A stretch of DNA of 64,000 nt, from positions 17,926,501-17,990,500 of the forward strand of contig OY720097.1 of assembly GCA_963082875.1 (NCBI GenBank), given 5' to 3'. The notes beneath the pieces are model-generated. The model did not search any database. It was not told the DNA's origin and worked only from the letters and a program-made list of their open reading frames with translations. This stretch comes from Corella eumyota. Its lineage: Eukaryota > Chordata > Ascidiacea > Phlebobranchia > Corellidae. The position numbers and the translations under genes were made by a program. Below are positions 39,001 through 52,600 of the stretch, piece after piece. Position 1 is the first letter of the stretch, and every line of letters starts with the position of its first letter.

Positions 39001-42000
39001 AACACTGTAAGCATGTCTCGGTCTTAAACCCTTTTCATGGTACTCACTTTCGTTACTCGTCATGTTACCTCCACCACATGAGGCACCCATGAGAAAACCT
39101 GCCTCCATCGAGCTTAGAAGTTTGGCCCAAATCATTCCCTCATCTAGATTAACTGTGTCATCTTCAGATTCTGACAAATGAAATAAAGTTAAAAATATAT
39201 TGGCATTAAAAAACAACATAAAGTAAAAGAAATATGTATGAAAAGGCAGAATTATTATTTTACAAAGTGTTAAAAACACTAAAACGTGATAACTTAAATA
39301 CTATTTTATTTTTTAAAAAAAAGCTATTTAAATAAACAAAATGTATGAAAGCAATTGTCTTTTAAAATTTTTTATAAATAAAAGTCACATGATAAGTTTT
39401 TACAATACAATTCAAAAAAATGACTGTTTTTAAACTTACTACTTAGTTGTAAACTTTCGCAAGGTGCGCCAGTTAAAGTTGCTAAGCCTTCAAGTGATCT
39501 TCCAGCTTGTAAAGCTTCATAACATCCATGCAACTTCGCTAATGCTTTTTCTATAAGAGGCACCCATAGTTGATTTCTTCTTGCCTAAAATAAAAAAAAA
39601 ACTTTTTTTTTTTATTTTTGATTAATTTTTAATTTTACTATTTTAAATTATTTTTACTATTTTTGATTAATTTTTGTAACAAATTTTGGTACCTGTGAAT
39701 ATACCAAATGTCCTTCTTTATCGCATGGCAAACTATCATCAACATAAACACTTTTCCACTTTCCTGTTATACAAAGTCGAACTACGTATATTCCTTCCTC
39801 ATTAAATTCTTTGGTAACTAGAATGTGTTTTAACAATTCTGGACGTTCTGCTAATACTGCCAAACCACTTAAAAACCTAAATAAGAAAGTTTGACAGGAT
39901 ATACAAGTTTTCTATATTTTTTAATTTCTAAAAAAATGTTTTTTTTTATTGTACACTTACCAACAATTTCCTAATATTCCTTGTTTGATATCAGATGGTT
40001 GAGGATTTCTATAAACTGTCCAATCATGAAAACTATCATTATGCCTTGGTGTTATCTAAAAACAAAAAAATAACAGTTTATTTATATATATAAAAAAATT
40101 TATTTAAAAAGTTAATGAAATTTTACTAAAATGGATATATAAAAAATGTTGAAATTTACATGGTAAGGCCTTCTCCATTCAAAGTCATAATTATGTTTAG
40201 ATTTGGGAAAAACTAAAGATTTTTTCACTGGTGGAAATCGGTCGTCAACAAATGGCTCTCGTTTCTAAAATGAAAAAAAATTTAAAATAAAATTATTTCC
40301 TGTTAGATTTAACAAAATTAAAAAGCTTGCAACATTCTTATTATATTTCTATAAGCATTCGTGGTGTAACCCGGTTATCAATATGCTATACAACTTAATA
40401 ATATTTATTCTATTACAAAAGGTTATCTGAAAACCTTAAAAATTACTAAAGGTCTCATGGAATTTTACAAACAAGTTAATCAAATATTAAATTTTAAAAA
40501 AATGACTACCTCTTTGCAATAAGCTTGAACTTTTTTAACGACTTCCATTGTTTTTTTCTCATCCATTAATCTTAGTTGTTCCATACTAAAACAACCATGC
40601 GTTGATTCCTCTTGTTGTTCAATGCTTTGTAAAATAATACTAGCAGGTTCTTCCTATAACATAATATGAAAGTTAAATTCATTTTATTTAATAGAAGTTA
40701 GTATTTTTTTATGAAAAATAATTTTTTAAAGATCTATAAATTATGATATATATATATTTCTAATCTCTTTTGTTTATACTTTTCCAAAAAAATCTGTATT
40801 TTACAAATGTATTGATAGGCCTACATATACTATTTATATACTATTTTTAATCTTACTATCTATACAATAAAAAATATTCAAAATTCCTGCATAAAGTCTA
40901 CTACTTGCCGACCAAATGATATTTTATAAAAATAACTCCCTTTTTACAAAAATTTAATTGGCACAGCATGACACATGTGATTTTCACATAATAAAAAAAG
41001 TAAATACCATATTGTGAATTACAGTGTTGGCAGATGGTGCATGAGAAGTGCTAGTAGAAGGATTATTTGAAGTTGTAGGTTCTGTTAAAAACAAAACAGC
41101 ATATTAACATGTTTAATCAACTGTACGTGGTAAGACTTTAACAGTTTTTAATGTCATTAAAAGCTTAAAAAAATATTAGGCTAACTAATAGTCCTAATTA
41201 GCAAAATACAAATTTTTTTGTTAAATTTTGCTCTCTATTATTACAGATAAAGTAGTTTTAATATAGCAAACAAATTAAAGACGTTTTAGATAACATGGAA
41301 AATAATTTAAAAAAGAGCAATTTAGATTTTTTTGCTACCTGTAATATTCTGTGAGTTGTATTGTGAAAATTCAGGATGAACATAAGAACAAGATTCACAA
41401 ATGCCAATGTTTTTGTTTATTAAAGTACATCGTGGGCAATTCCACTGATGATGGTTTACAGCACTGAAAAATAATATAATTTAAATAGGGTTGGTTAAAA
41501 TATTAGGTATAATTTTAATATATTAATTCTATAATATCCTAAACTGCCAAAGGTAACTTAAGACTTGGATGAAGTAACAGAGGATACTATATGTTTAGGT
41601 TGTTTAATCGACATTCCCACGGATAGGGTAAATAAACATAAAAAAAATAAACTTATTTTATTCTAAATACAGAAAATAAATTAAAAGACCTTTTTTATAA
41701 TTTTTATTATAACTCGTGCCAACATTGACATGAAATTAAAAAAATCAGTTTTTATATTATAAAAAAAAATTCAATTTAAACTTACTTATCTAAAAATGCT
41801 TTGCATGAAGAAGAAGTACTGGCAGTATTTTCCGGATGAACATCAATAGAAATTGGTGTTGAACTTCCAACTCTTGACCTTAAGTTATTTGTATTTGATC
41901 TTTGAGATGTTTCGGGCTTCACATTTTGGCATACTTCACATATTGTAGATGATATTGGATTGATTAAAGTACATTTTTCACATTTCCAATTGCCTAATAA

Positions 42001-42876
42001 AAACCAAAAAGAGAGTTACACAATGCTATAAAATTTAAGAATTATGGTAAAAAAATGACAAAAATTAAATACGATTAGCTGTAAAAACTTAATTATCTTG
42101 GTTAAAATTTGTATGTAAATGTAAGAATTACCAGCAGGAACATTAAAATGATCTTCAACAAAGTTTAATTCCATAGGGTTGTCATTTTCTTCAGTGGACA
42201 TTGGTATTTGATCTACAGCATTAGATTGAGTTTGCATAGGGTCATTTTGCACAGCATTATTTGCTACATTATTACTAGCCAATCTATTGTTTGTATTTTC
42301 AAAGGTATTGTTAGGTAAGTTTAAAGTTGGGTTGGCAGGAGTGTTTGAAACTACTGAACTATAAATATCTTCATCATCTGATAGCATTATTACTTCTTGT
42401 TGGCCATTGTTAGGGAGCAAAAGTTGATTAGATTGTGATGCCTGGTTAATATTTGTTAAAATTTCTGGTTGAAGTATAATGTTGGAATTAAAAAAGTTGT
42501 TACAAAGGGGTGTTTGTGTGCTACTTGTAACAGGAGGTTTGTTATTTTCATTATTAAAGTTGACTCCAAGTAAATCATTAGAATAAGAACCAGGCATGTT
42601 TAAATGATCCCCTTCACCATTGACTGCATTTTGATCACTGACGTTAGATGTGTTTTGATCGTTTTGTGAACTAGTGATTGGTGAACTCGAAAAACTTGAA
42701 AATGAAAATAGATTTTTAATTGACATTCCTTGCGACTGGGATGTAGGATTTGGGTCAGGCGTGGGTGATGACAAATCATGAATAACTGGCATAGAAACTT
42801 GTTTCGGACCTCCACATACTTCACATTTTGTGAAATTTTCAACATTATTTAAAGTACACCGCTCACAGGACCACAT
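36020..42876 (-). CDS. CAPN15: Calpain-15 / small optic lobes (SOL) type calpain, 17 exons, 1031 aa
   Basis: The start is the ATG at 42876 (MWSCERCTL); an in-frame upstream extension begins with GTG and is not used. Exons by upper bound: 42876, 41993, 41463, 41081, 40653, 40264, 40055, 39876, 39584, 39170, 38756, 38321, 37710, 37437, 37121, 36613 and 36197; phases close to 1032 codons (human CAPN15 is 1086 aa). Three RanBP2-type zinc fingers are visible ([24 protein letters not shown], each C-x2-C-x10-C-x2-C). A long Asn/Ser-rich linker follows finger 1. The protease core has the triad: Cys in QGILGNCWF (about 39961, split by an intron), His in [13 protein letters not shown], Asn in LRNPWG. 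The C-terminal SOL homology region has [11 protein letters not shown] and ends HKPIPL. It is probably an active cytosolic cysteine protease; the zinc fingers likely bind ubiquitin, as in SOL. Intact. Confidence 0.95.
41520..41645 (+). mobile_element. SINE 3' fragment in a CAPN15 intron
   Basis: TCTATAATATCCTAAACTGC, AAGGTAACTTAAGACTTGGA and ATCGACATTCCCACGGATAG correspond to the last ~120 bp of the SINE at 35243-35535, followed by an A-rich tail. It lies in the intron between calpain exons 2 and 3, opposite to the gene. Confidence 0.7.
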
Positions 42877-44623
42877 GTTTAATAATTTTACTAAACTAAA
42901 GTTATTATTTGTTTTGCTAAAATCCACAACACAAGTTATATTCTACAAAAATGAGCAACAAAAATTACAAACCTAATAAAAACTGAAATATATAGTTTAA
43001 GCAGTCACAAGATTTAGTATCAGAGCGTACACGCGTAGGCCTATTAAAAACGTAGAGCTCACCGCCTTTCTACTTTTAAATTATTTTTGTTTTTTTTGTA
43101 CCATAGTTGAACCTTAAATTTTAAATAAAAAATGTAAAAATCACACGTTGTCTTATTTAAGTAAATAACATAACCTGTGGATTGATAAATTATTGCAACA
43201 TACTAAAAAAAACAGGAACAACAGTGTCAAAAGACTGAAAAATGTAAACAAACTCGTACGAAGCAAAAGTTATAACTTTGTGCGTTTTTTTTTATATCTT
43301 TGAACAGCTGATGTACACAATTTCACGAAATAGACTTTTTACCTGCAAGGCACAATAATGTAAATGCCGAAATGCCACATAACTGACTGACATATAAAAC
43401 ATTTTCTATTAGCCTACTTCTACCCAACATTTATTTAAAAAATGCCCTGTAATTTCGAAATTAAAAATTTCCCACAAAGATATATTTATTCTGTAGAATG
43501 GTTAATTTTTGATTTATTAATTTTATGTTTAACGCATCACAAGCAAATTTTCACAAAAAAAACTTTTGCAAAGAGCATTGCAATAATTTCCAACATTTAA
43601 ATATGTATTAACAAAAATGATTATATTAACAAATGTATATTAACGAATGTTATTGTAAGGTTTACTAAGAAAGAGTATTATTAACTTTATAAATTGATTT
43701 AAATATAATTATTATGAACTTTTTATATTGATTTAAATATAACTAATTTTAAAAATAATAAAATAAGTTAAAACAACCTTTACTTTTATTGACAAAAAAA
43801 CTTTAATTTTTTTTAAATCGATTTTAAATTAATAAGGTAAAGTGGTTTAACGACGCGAACATCCCGCAAATAATTAACAAGTAAAATTTTCCCACGCTGT
43901 GGGATGCTTTTATGCGTCAGAATTTGCTGAATCAGAAACTTTTTGTTAAGCAAAAAAACACATACTATTACATATAGCTGGGTTTTAGATTTGTAAGTAC
44001 AGTGTGCTGCGTATTGTTTAACTGTTTTTCATTTTTAAACTACATTTAAAGGTAATAAACATAAAGTTCTAATGACATAAAGTCAATGTCGTTAAAGGCC
44101 TTTATTGTAAACAATTTAATTAATTATATTTTGTGTTTTTTTATACCTTTTCCTCCAATAACAATATTATCTTTATGTCTTGTCTTATCTTTGTATGCAG
44201 ACGTTGTGTTTGTCTTTTATTAGACCGGATATCACAATATAGCCAAGCAGAGATAACTCAGTCATTGTCTGAAATTCTTTTGTTTTCAACGAATTACTAA
44301 AGTTTGGGTCAAACCAATTCCCACGATGCGACAGAGTCTATCGCAATAAGATAATAAAATTAAAGAGGACCCATGCTGCGCAACAAACACAATTTTTTTC
44401 TCAGACTTGTCTCTAGTGAAAATCAATAAATACATTAGGACCAAAAGTTATATAAGTCCAGTTGTTAAAAGTGTTATTAGTCAGTTATTAAAACATTCGT
44501 GGTAGATGTTGTTTTTAACTTAAGGTTAGGCTATACTTAACACTTACAAAATAGTTTATATTAAGCTAATTAATAATTGTTCTGATTTAATTTATTCAGA
44601 AGTGTGCTATTTAAAATTACAAA
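42877..44623. other. Divergent intergenic region (CAPN15 / unknown gene 1)
   Basis: Separates the leftward calpain and rightward gene 1. Small features: a CCCAC-GCT-GTGGG hairpin near 43893 and GACGCGAACATCCCGC just before it. A T-rich acceptor (TTTATTCAG) ends at 44599, 24 bases before the ATG of gene 1; it could be a 5' UTR or spliced-leader acceptor. No repeat family recognised. Confidence 0.5.
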
Positions 44624-46060
44624 ATGGAGTGTCATGGAAATAATTCTGAAGACTTTTGGATGAATAAAATTCATGCAGTTATTTGGTCGATTTGTCAAAA
44701 TCAAAAACTTGTTACAGATGACAAAATTATGCACCGTGCCATGATATCTTATATAATAAGCTTGCTACCTAAAGAAATTGCTACAATTGTCAGTGAGAAA
44801 ACAGACTTACCCATTTTTGAGTTTCTTACTTTAGTTGCTAAACATATGGACATATATGACAACAAGCCTGACAAGCAGGAGTTTTTAAAAAAAGTTGCAA
44901 CACCAAGTGATATTACAACGCCAACAGCACGGAAAAGTATAAAGGAATTGTCTTCCAGTCAAAAAGATAATCATCAATTGGCGAAACAGAGAAATGTAAA
45001 TACCAAAGAAAACAAACTTTCTTCAATAATGTATTTAACTCTAAAAAATAGTAAAAAAAGAAACGCGTCTAAAATTCAAGATAAAGAACAACAACCTGGA
45101 AATCTATCCAAGAAGCTACGTTTTTTCTCCAAACCTTTAAAGAAGCAGCAACAACTTACCTTATCAGAAGACAAAAAGTTTGCTAAATCTGACAATCAAG
45201 AGATTATACCTACAATTTTCCCACATTCACCCATTCAAAGAATGCAAACAATTATACCTGATACTGGTCTATTAAGCAAGCCGGTAGAAAACAAACAAAA
45301 AAACAAAACCAATCCTAAATGGTGTGATTTCGATTATGCAAAAACCAACTCCAAAGGAACCTTTTCTGCAGAAACTTTAAAAAATAAATCCGACGAAGTT
45401 ATTAAACCCAAAAAAATATCGTTTCAGTTGGAACCTTTATTTTCGAAACCTGCTATAAAGCGCGTCTATGATTGGGCGTCGGACACTTCAGAGTCTGACC
45501 AATGTAACACAAGATTAAAAATAGGCTACAAGCCGGCAGCCAAAAGCAGTTGTTATAAGGATGAAGTTGTAACCCAACAACGTTGTGAATACAAATCTGA
45601 TCGGGAAGAATTTTTTTCCAATTTCGTAGAACAACGGAATCAATACAAAGGTTACTACGTCAAGCAAAAACATTTTTCGCCAACAAAATCCACCCATTTT
45701 AAAAGAAATTCTAAACAATACAATGAACCAAAGAAATGGTTTACCCATAAAAGAGAATATAAAAACCAACTATTATATAACACCGAACGAGACGCTCTGA
45801 AGAAAAAGGAAAAAAGACGATTCCGAGAAAATAACGATAACTCCTTTGCGTTATACGAATCACGAAAAAACAGTTTCGAAGATTTCAAACGGTATACTTG
45901 CAATAAAAAACCTTTTTTTAATAACAAGAAATATACCTGGAAACACCCAAACTACCAGTTTCGAGAAGACAACAGACAAAACGACAAACATTTTAAATTA
46001 AAAGAATTTGCTTTTATAAATCGTAAGTCTTCGTTAGACGACGAACAATTTAGTGAATAA
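44624..46060 (+). CDS. Unknown protein family, member 1 (single exon, 478 aa)
   Basis: Not recognised. One open frame of 478 codons from ATG, with AATAAA at 46144-46149. Residues 1-85 (MECHGNNSEDFWMNKIHAVI...) are shared with the next gene at about 50% identity and look helical, with ISLLPKEI and LPIFEFLTLVAKHMDIY as the most conserved parts. The remaining ~390 residues are Lys/Asn/Gln-rich, low in hydrophobics, likely disordered, with basic patches (KKRNASK, KKKEKRRFREN) that could be nuclear localisation signals. No signal peptide or membrane segment. The composition fits a nuclear or RNA-binding protein, but no motif proves that. Absence of introns, against two in its paralogue, could mean a retrocopy origin. 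Confidence 0.75.
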   Translation: MECHGNNSEDFWMNKIHAVIWSICQNQKLVTDDKIMHRAMISYIISLLPKEIATIVSEKTDLPIFEFLTLVAKHMDIYDNKPDKQEFLKKVATPSDITTPTARKSIKELSSSQKDNHQLAKQRNVNTKENKLSSIMYLTLKNSKKRNASKIQDKEQQPGNLSKKLRFFSKPLKKQQQLTLSEDKKFAKSDNQEIIPTIFPHSPIQRMQTIIPDTGLLSKPVENKQKNKTNPKWCDFDYAKTNSKGTFSAETLKNKSDEVIKPKKISFQLEPLFSKPAIKRVYDWASDTSESDQCNTRLKIGYKPAAKSSCYKDEVVTQQRCEYKSDREEFFSNFVEQRNQYKGYYVKQKHFSPTKSTHFKRNSKQYNEPKKWFTHKREYKNQLLYNTERDALKKKEKRRFRENNDNSFALYESRKNSFEDFKRYTCNKKPFFNNKKYTWKHPNYQFREDNRQNDKHFKLKEFAFINRKSSLDDEQFSE

Positions 46061-47330
46061 ATAATCAATCTAAACCAAATCTTAACTTGTTAATATTTTT
46101 TTTACGATACAGCCTTACTTTACAGTAATTATGAAAATATTGAAATAAAATGTTTTTTTAGCGCCATTTGTTAATTAGGTGTATACACAAAATACAAACT
46201 TCTATGGGAAAGTAGTTGCTTTAAAGCAATAAAACCTATTTACTTTAGGAGTGAAAACGCCCAACAAAACCTACCATTGCTCCATTTAATTACGCCCTAC
46301 ATAAAAGTAGGTAATTGTTACATTAAACAACTTTTAACCAGACACTCTTGTTACATATTTATTCTAAAGCGCGCGAAAAACACCTGCATGATTGATCGCG
46401 TTGTTACCGTTTAGTAGCAGACAAAAGAGAAAGATAGTAGCAAGGTTAATTTGGTTTTAACAAAAGTTATTTTAAGATTATGAAAAAGCAAAAACGCAAT
46501 TTGTTTGTTGCTATGTAACAGTGGTTAAAAAGGCAAGCTATAAACATTGTTGAAATAAAGTAGCTAACTAAAAAATGTTTACATGAAAAGTAAGTTGTTT
46601 ACGCCCGGCAAGTTTTAATTAGTTTTAGAAACTCATTTTAAAACAATTATTAAAGACTTTTGTTAACTTGACCAGAGGGGCGATTTTACTCATTCGTGCA
46701 AAATCGCAAACTGTGAATACAGTCACAAATAGAAGTCAATAAATTAAAGTTACGAAAATCATTAAAGCCAACTTCTGACATTATCCCCCTTTTAGTATAA
46801 TACAACTTGTCAATTCAAATATTTTGATGTTTCTATAGATATCGGCACACAGTAATATAGTCAGTTGTCGCTATTATCGAGTTTTAAAAATAAAAACGTT
46901 TTTTAAATTATTTAAAAGCATTTATAAAATAAAAATAACAAAGACAAAAAATGTTTTTCCTAAATAAGTTTTCAATTAGAATTTTTTTTATATAACCAGT
47001 CGGCGTAAAATATCTAATGTGCTTAGTTGGATCATTTTACAAATTTTTCATTTTTAAAATTGACTACCTTATAAAAAACACTTTAGTAATTTGACACATT
47101 AATTAAAACTGGGAATTTTATCTTTATTTAAATTGGATGTAATTTACCTGCAATAGAAAGTGATTGATTGTAAAGTTTTGCGCTTTACATAGTACGCTTG
47201 ACCGGGCCGCATACAATTGAAAAAGGCAATACTATTGTAAGATGTGTCTAAGTTAAAAGCTAATGGTAAAATAAAGTCTTTGCTATTACCATCTAGTCGA
47301 AAACAGATTCTTTTTTTTATAAATATAAAG
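46061..47330. other. Intergenic between the two paralogues
   Basis: 3' end of gene 1 and promoter side of gene 2. There is a short G+C-richer stretch (AAAGCGCGCGAAAAACACCT near 46367). Immediately before the gene 2 start, TTTTTTTTATAAATATAAAG ends in AG at 47329-47330, so the ATG directly follows a possible acceptor. No repeats identified. Confidence 0.5.
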
Positions 47331-49006
47331 ATGGAGTGTCATGGAAATAAGTTAGAAGATTTTTGGATGAATAAAATCCATGCAGTTTTTTGGATGATTT
47401 GTCAAAATCGTGAATTATTCTCGGAAAATGATGGAATTCGGAAAGTTATAATGTCTCATTTAATTTCGTTGCTGCCAAAAAGACTTGCGCTCGATCTACG
47501 TTCAATAAAGAATATTCCTATTTTCGAATTTTGCATTTTAATATGCCATCACTTGGACTTATATGAACAAGAAAATAAAAATACAAATGAAGATAAAATC
47601 GTCACCGAATCATCAAATCACGTGATTGACTGTAAAGAAGTAACTACATTAAATGACGTATGCAGCGAAAAAGAAATCGTAAATATAGACTTTACCGAAA
47701 AGTGTTCAACCGAAGAAATGTCACAGAACAAAAGAAAGCCTGTTCAAGCAACGGATATCTCTCATATTAACTCATCCAAAACAAAACCTAAACCACAGAT
47801 AAAGTTAACTACACTGCCGCAACAAACAAACAGACTTTCTGGCCCAGTAACCCACTGCCCTAATAATGAAGTACCCTTAAAAGTAGCAAAGGTCTTGCCA
47901 TTTTGTCATAATAACGCCAGGTACATTTCAACAGAAAAACCATCACAAGTTAACGTATCTAACAAAAAAGAACTGCCTGGTAAGGTTCAAATCGGTTTGC
48001 TTACAGAAAAAAGGAGAAATGAACCAACAACAGGTAAAGTCTTCAATGTTAAAATTCAAAGGATTGAACATATATTGCAATATTTGCACATTTAAAACAC
48101 GTAATTGTTTCAGTCAAAAGTTAAATTTTTCGGGTGGCTATTATTAATTTTTTAATATCCATATTCATTTTTTTTAATACCAGAAAAGCATTTACGTAAA
48201 ATTAGTCGTGAAAAAATAGATTCGGTGACAGCTTGTGCAAAACAGTCAAAAAAAGGAGACAGCGAAGCACGAATTAACGGTAAGTTAATCGGGTTATTTT
48301 TTTATTATATTAATAGAAACATCAACTTGGTAATATAATTTCCACAGGAAATGATGCAACTTCAACTAAGATTCTTCAAAATTTTCAGAGCATTTATGAT
48401 AAACCTAAAACATCATCAATTACTCTAAATAAACATGTTAATATTTTGCAAAACAAAGAGACTAAGAAAGATATTATTACAATTTCTGGGAAAATGGGAG
48501 GTTTGCAAAGATACAAAGACATTACTAATAACAGTATCGGTTTGGATTCGACGAGACGTATCTCAAATTATAAGACCACTAGTAGAAAGTGTAATATTAT
48601 TGGTAAAAGTAAATTACTTACCATTAAGATTGGGAAGAACGCTTCGTCAAATCAATCAACGTTATCACAACAAAAACAACACAGTACTTCTTGTAATAAA
48701 GAACTATTGCCATTGGAACAAAATAGCAAAAAAGAACGTTCTTTTTGGGATTATCTGTCTGTACTACGCGAGTCGTCTTCGATAGAAGATGAATTGGAAA
48801 ACAGTACTAACAGTAGGAAGGTAAAGAAAAGAATATCCTTATTAACTACCACAAAGAATAATAAGCCTTTTAAACGTGCTGGGTCAGGTAACGGTGACCA
48901 ATTAAATCTTGTGGATAAAAGGTCAAATAAAAGACCACACGATAATTCTTGCACCGATTTCAAAAAGGGTCCTTCTAAAACAAGACGAATGATATACAAC
49001 CAGTAA
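47331..49006 (+). CDS. Unknown protein family, member 2 (3 exons, 485 aa)
   Basis: Not recognised. Exons 47331-48033, 48184-48279 and 48348-49006 join in phase to 486 codons; reading through the first donor would stop after 19 more codons. The N terminus (MECHGNKLEDFWMNKIHAVF... ISLLPKRLALDL ... IPIFEFCILICHHLDLYE) is clearly paralogous to member 1. The rest is Lys/Ser/Thr/Asn-rich and differs in sequence from member 1. Near the end KRSNKRPHD and KKGPSKTRR form a bipartite basic cluster that could be a nuclear signal. AATAAA occurs at 49034 and 49052. The start ATG follows a T-rich tract and AG at 47329-47330. An in-frame ORF upstream of this ATG lacks a convincing start. Confidence 0.72.
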
Positions 49007-49689
49007 TTAACAAACGATGAAAGGTGGAACCGAAATAAAATATTTACTTGCAATAAAGACATTTAATTTGAACCAATTAGTTAGAGTTCAAATATTTATT
49101 CCTTTATAATTGCAACTCAACATTAAAATTTCAATAGATAAAATAAAAAACGTTCCAAAAAATTTTTTTTGCATTTAATTTGCAATGTAGTCTTTCTAAA
49201 AACTAAACCTAATTTTTTGTTTAACAACACTTATTAATACAACTTTTTTTTTCTTTTGTTTTATTAAACGTTGTATTTACAAAATAAACAAGTAAATTTT
49301 GATAAGGGGTTACCTACAATAAGTAAAATTCACATTTTCAACAAATAAACAATTATCACTTTAAAAATTAAACCAAAGGTAGTGCTGTTGTAAAACTCTA
49401 CATGTTTTCTAAAAGGGAGATGTCCACAAAACTTCACCTAAAAACATAGCTGTATAAAACTATTCTTTCAAAAGAAAATTGTAAAGTAAAAACGGGTTCT
49501 AAAATGTTATTAATTACAAAATAGCACTATTACAAGAATATTTAATAATAAAAAAAGTTAGATATGATTGTGTGAGTGCTATTTTGTAATTAACAAGATT
49601 TTGGTTTTAATTGTTAAGTAATTAGTGCGAAAAAATACCAGGTAAAGATCTATATTGCAAAATAAATAAAGATAGTACCTTATACTGGT
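49007..49689. other. Convergent intergenic region
   Basis: 3' flanks of unknown gene 2 (+) and PNISR (-). Holds poly(A) hexamers on both strands and nothing else recognised. Confidence 0.5.
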
Positions 49690-52600
49690 TTAGTACTTGT
49701 TTTTCTCCTTATTATGAGATTTTGATTTTTTTCTAATATACTTATCAGAAGTTGAACTTATTTCGCTCTCGGATGACTCCTCCTTATTCTTTTTGCTCTT
49801 TTTTTTCTTACTCTTCTTCGATTTTACGGGAACCTTTTCCTCCACCCATTCATCCGATGAAGAGTCTTCAGAATAGTGAGAAGATTTTATCTTCTTCTTT
49901 TCCTTTGGTGATTTGCTTTCGTCGTTATGCCGTGAACGTTTTTGGGATTTCTTTTTCGTTTGTGAATCGTGCGACTTTGATCGTGATTTTTGTTTTCGTT
50001 TTCGTGAACTTCTGTCAAGAGAAACTGATCGTGAACGGCGTGATTTTCTATCTCGTGAGCGTGACCTTCTATCTCGTGAACGTGACCTTCTGTGACGTGA
50101 TCGCGACCTTCTTTTATGTGACCGTGATCTTCTATCATGGGAACGCGACCTCCTGTGGCGGGAACGTGACCTTCTATGACGTGCACGTGATCTTCTATCA
50201 CGTGATCGTGATTTTCTTTCACGTGATCGTGATCTTCTTTTTCTTGATCTTTTATCTGAAGTTCCATCACGAGATCGCGACCTTTTCTCTCGTGAAAGCG
50301 ATCTTTGGCGTCGTGATTGTGATCTATCACGAGATCTTCTAAGTTTTCTCTCACGTGATGTCGATCGTTTCTTTTCTCGTGATTGTGATTTTCTTTTTTC
50401 GGAATGTTTTCTTTCGTGAGACCGTGATCTGTCATGTCGTGAATTGAGACGTTCGTCATGGGATTTAGTAGATAAGGTTTTATCCTGTAAGTCATTTGTA
50501 AGTAATTTACTGTCTAATAACTTTTGTAATTGTAATTCATTTTCATGGGTTTCACGAATATCATCTTGACGATAATCACGTGATGAATTCTTGCCAACTT
50601 TTTTAAAAAAATCGCTCGATTCAAAACTTTCAGAATCGCTTGAAGAATTAGTGGTAGTTGTTTCAACTTGACTTAGTCCACTTTGCTTTATTTTATTTAA
50701 ATATGGATTTGAAATTTTGATTTCAGGCTCATGTTCAGAATCCGAGTCTTCTAAGCCTAAATTAAAACAAATTTCCACTTTTTTGTGTTTTTTAATTTAA
50801 AACTGTGCCTAAAATTAAATTTGTATACTGGTAATAATATGAAGCAAATAGTAATGTCACATTTACGCCTTTATCATTTTTATAAGTTAAAAATAAACAA
50901 ATTAACTTGCGAACAAACAAAAAATTGTCTGCCTAAAACAAAAAAAAAATTTTAATCAGTTTTTTGTCTAAAGAGATTTTTTGTGTAAAAATTAAATAAT
51001 CGAAACACACCTTCAAGTTTTCGCAATCGACTGAGTTGTTTTTTATTAAATGCCTCGACTTTTTGTTCAATATTCTCACACTCCGAGTCCTCGCTCTGAG
51101 ACTCATTTTGCTCGTTCTCCTCCTCATCCGAAGAGAGGTTCTCCTCATCGGAGCTGTATCCACTTACTATACCTTTATTTTCATAACATTAGTAATAACC
51201 TGCCCCCATGTGGCCAATATTTTCCGAGAGCAAATACGCACAAAATTTTGTTTAAATAAAAAATAAGGTGTTTTTTTAAAGTGCATAAAGGTGTATAGGA
51301 TTGCAAAATAATATGTTGTTAAAAGTGGAATAATAAAGAGTGTATTATACTATAGTAGATTATAAATATATTTCATGTTCTATAATTTGTAATACTTTTC
51401 TCGACCATGTACTTAACGAAGTTTATTAATAACTTACCAAGTCTGCTGATTGAGGCTAGTGCAGTAGACTGGTTTAATTGCTTAGCTGGGGCTTTGTCCA
51501 AAAAAACAAGTTAACAGTAAAGTGTACAAACCAATTAAACTGCTTTATTCTCCGGAGAAATGTAATAAGATTTATTTGTTCAACAAACAAGAATTTTTAA
51601 AATTGTTGCTTAAAATAAATTATTACAAGCATTTTATCTTATTTTAAGACATTTTTAGGCTACATAATACCTGGTTGTTTACCTTTTACTAATTTTTTGT
51701 AAACTTTCTGAGCGATGTCATTTATTTCGGTGTTGGTGACTTCCAGTAAAATCTCAGTCATCATTTTTCGTACTCTCATGATCTTTAAAACAAAAAATTA
51801 TCTTTAAAATAAATAACTTTACATTTAAATAATTTAGCAAAAAGGGGAGCAAAAATGTTTTGTTTATATTGAAATAGAAACCTAAAAAAATGTAAACAGT
51901 TGTCAGTTACAAAGAATAACTAATTTTATGGGCCGAGTTAACCAATAAATTTGTTTTTTTAAACAAACTTACAAGCTGATGATTTCTTTCTTCTTCTGTC
52001 ATATCAGGTTCCCTGTTTTGGGAATCTTCTTGGGGAAGTTCTGCATCTGATTCTTCACTTTCAGATTCCTGTAAACAAAAAAAATTATTTTTAAATTTTT
52101 TATTTTAGAAATCTGTTTGCTAAATGCCTTAGTTAAAAAGTCATATATAAAAATTAAACAAATTTAACTTTTAAAAATGTTTAAAGTTTAAAATTTATAT
52201 AAGGTCTAAAAATGATAGAAAATTAAAAACTAGTAACTTTAAACTTCAAAAAAACTTACAAATTTGCTTTTAATTGTTCCATCCTCTCTCTCCACATGTC
52301 TCTTCTTTTCAGCTTCCTTTTGAGCTTGTTTGGCAATCTCTGCCTCCTCCTTCTTCCTCTTCTCATTCTCCATCTTTTCCAATCCTTCCCGGATCCATGC
52401 AGGAAGCAACTTCCTCTTTGAAGCCTCTGAAAATAAAAGTAGGTTAAAATCCATTTTTATAAGAAGCCCAAAAACCAAAAAAAGCTTATTTTGTTGATTA
52501 AGTTTCAAAATTTATTTAAAAAAGTTTAGTGTATATATACAATTTATTATTTTTACCTAATTATATAAAGGCCTGTTTTTTTTATAATTTATTAAATTAA

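Noticed and set aside
42877-42927. N-terminal extension of CAPN15
   Set aside because: The extension would start at GTG. The ATG at 42876 lies just before the first zinc finger, as in the family.
44624-49006. Domesticated retroelement Gag origin for the unknown paralogue pair
   Set aside because: ISLLPK followed by a hydrophobic helix only loosely recalls Gag capsid helices; there is no zinc knuckle, no other element part and no terminal repeats.
49752-50495. Long open frames on other frames and on the plus strand across the RS region
   Set aside because: Shadows of the repetitive Arg/Ser codons in the last PNISR exon.
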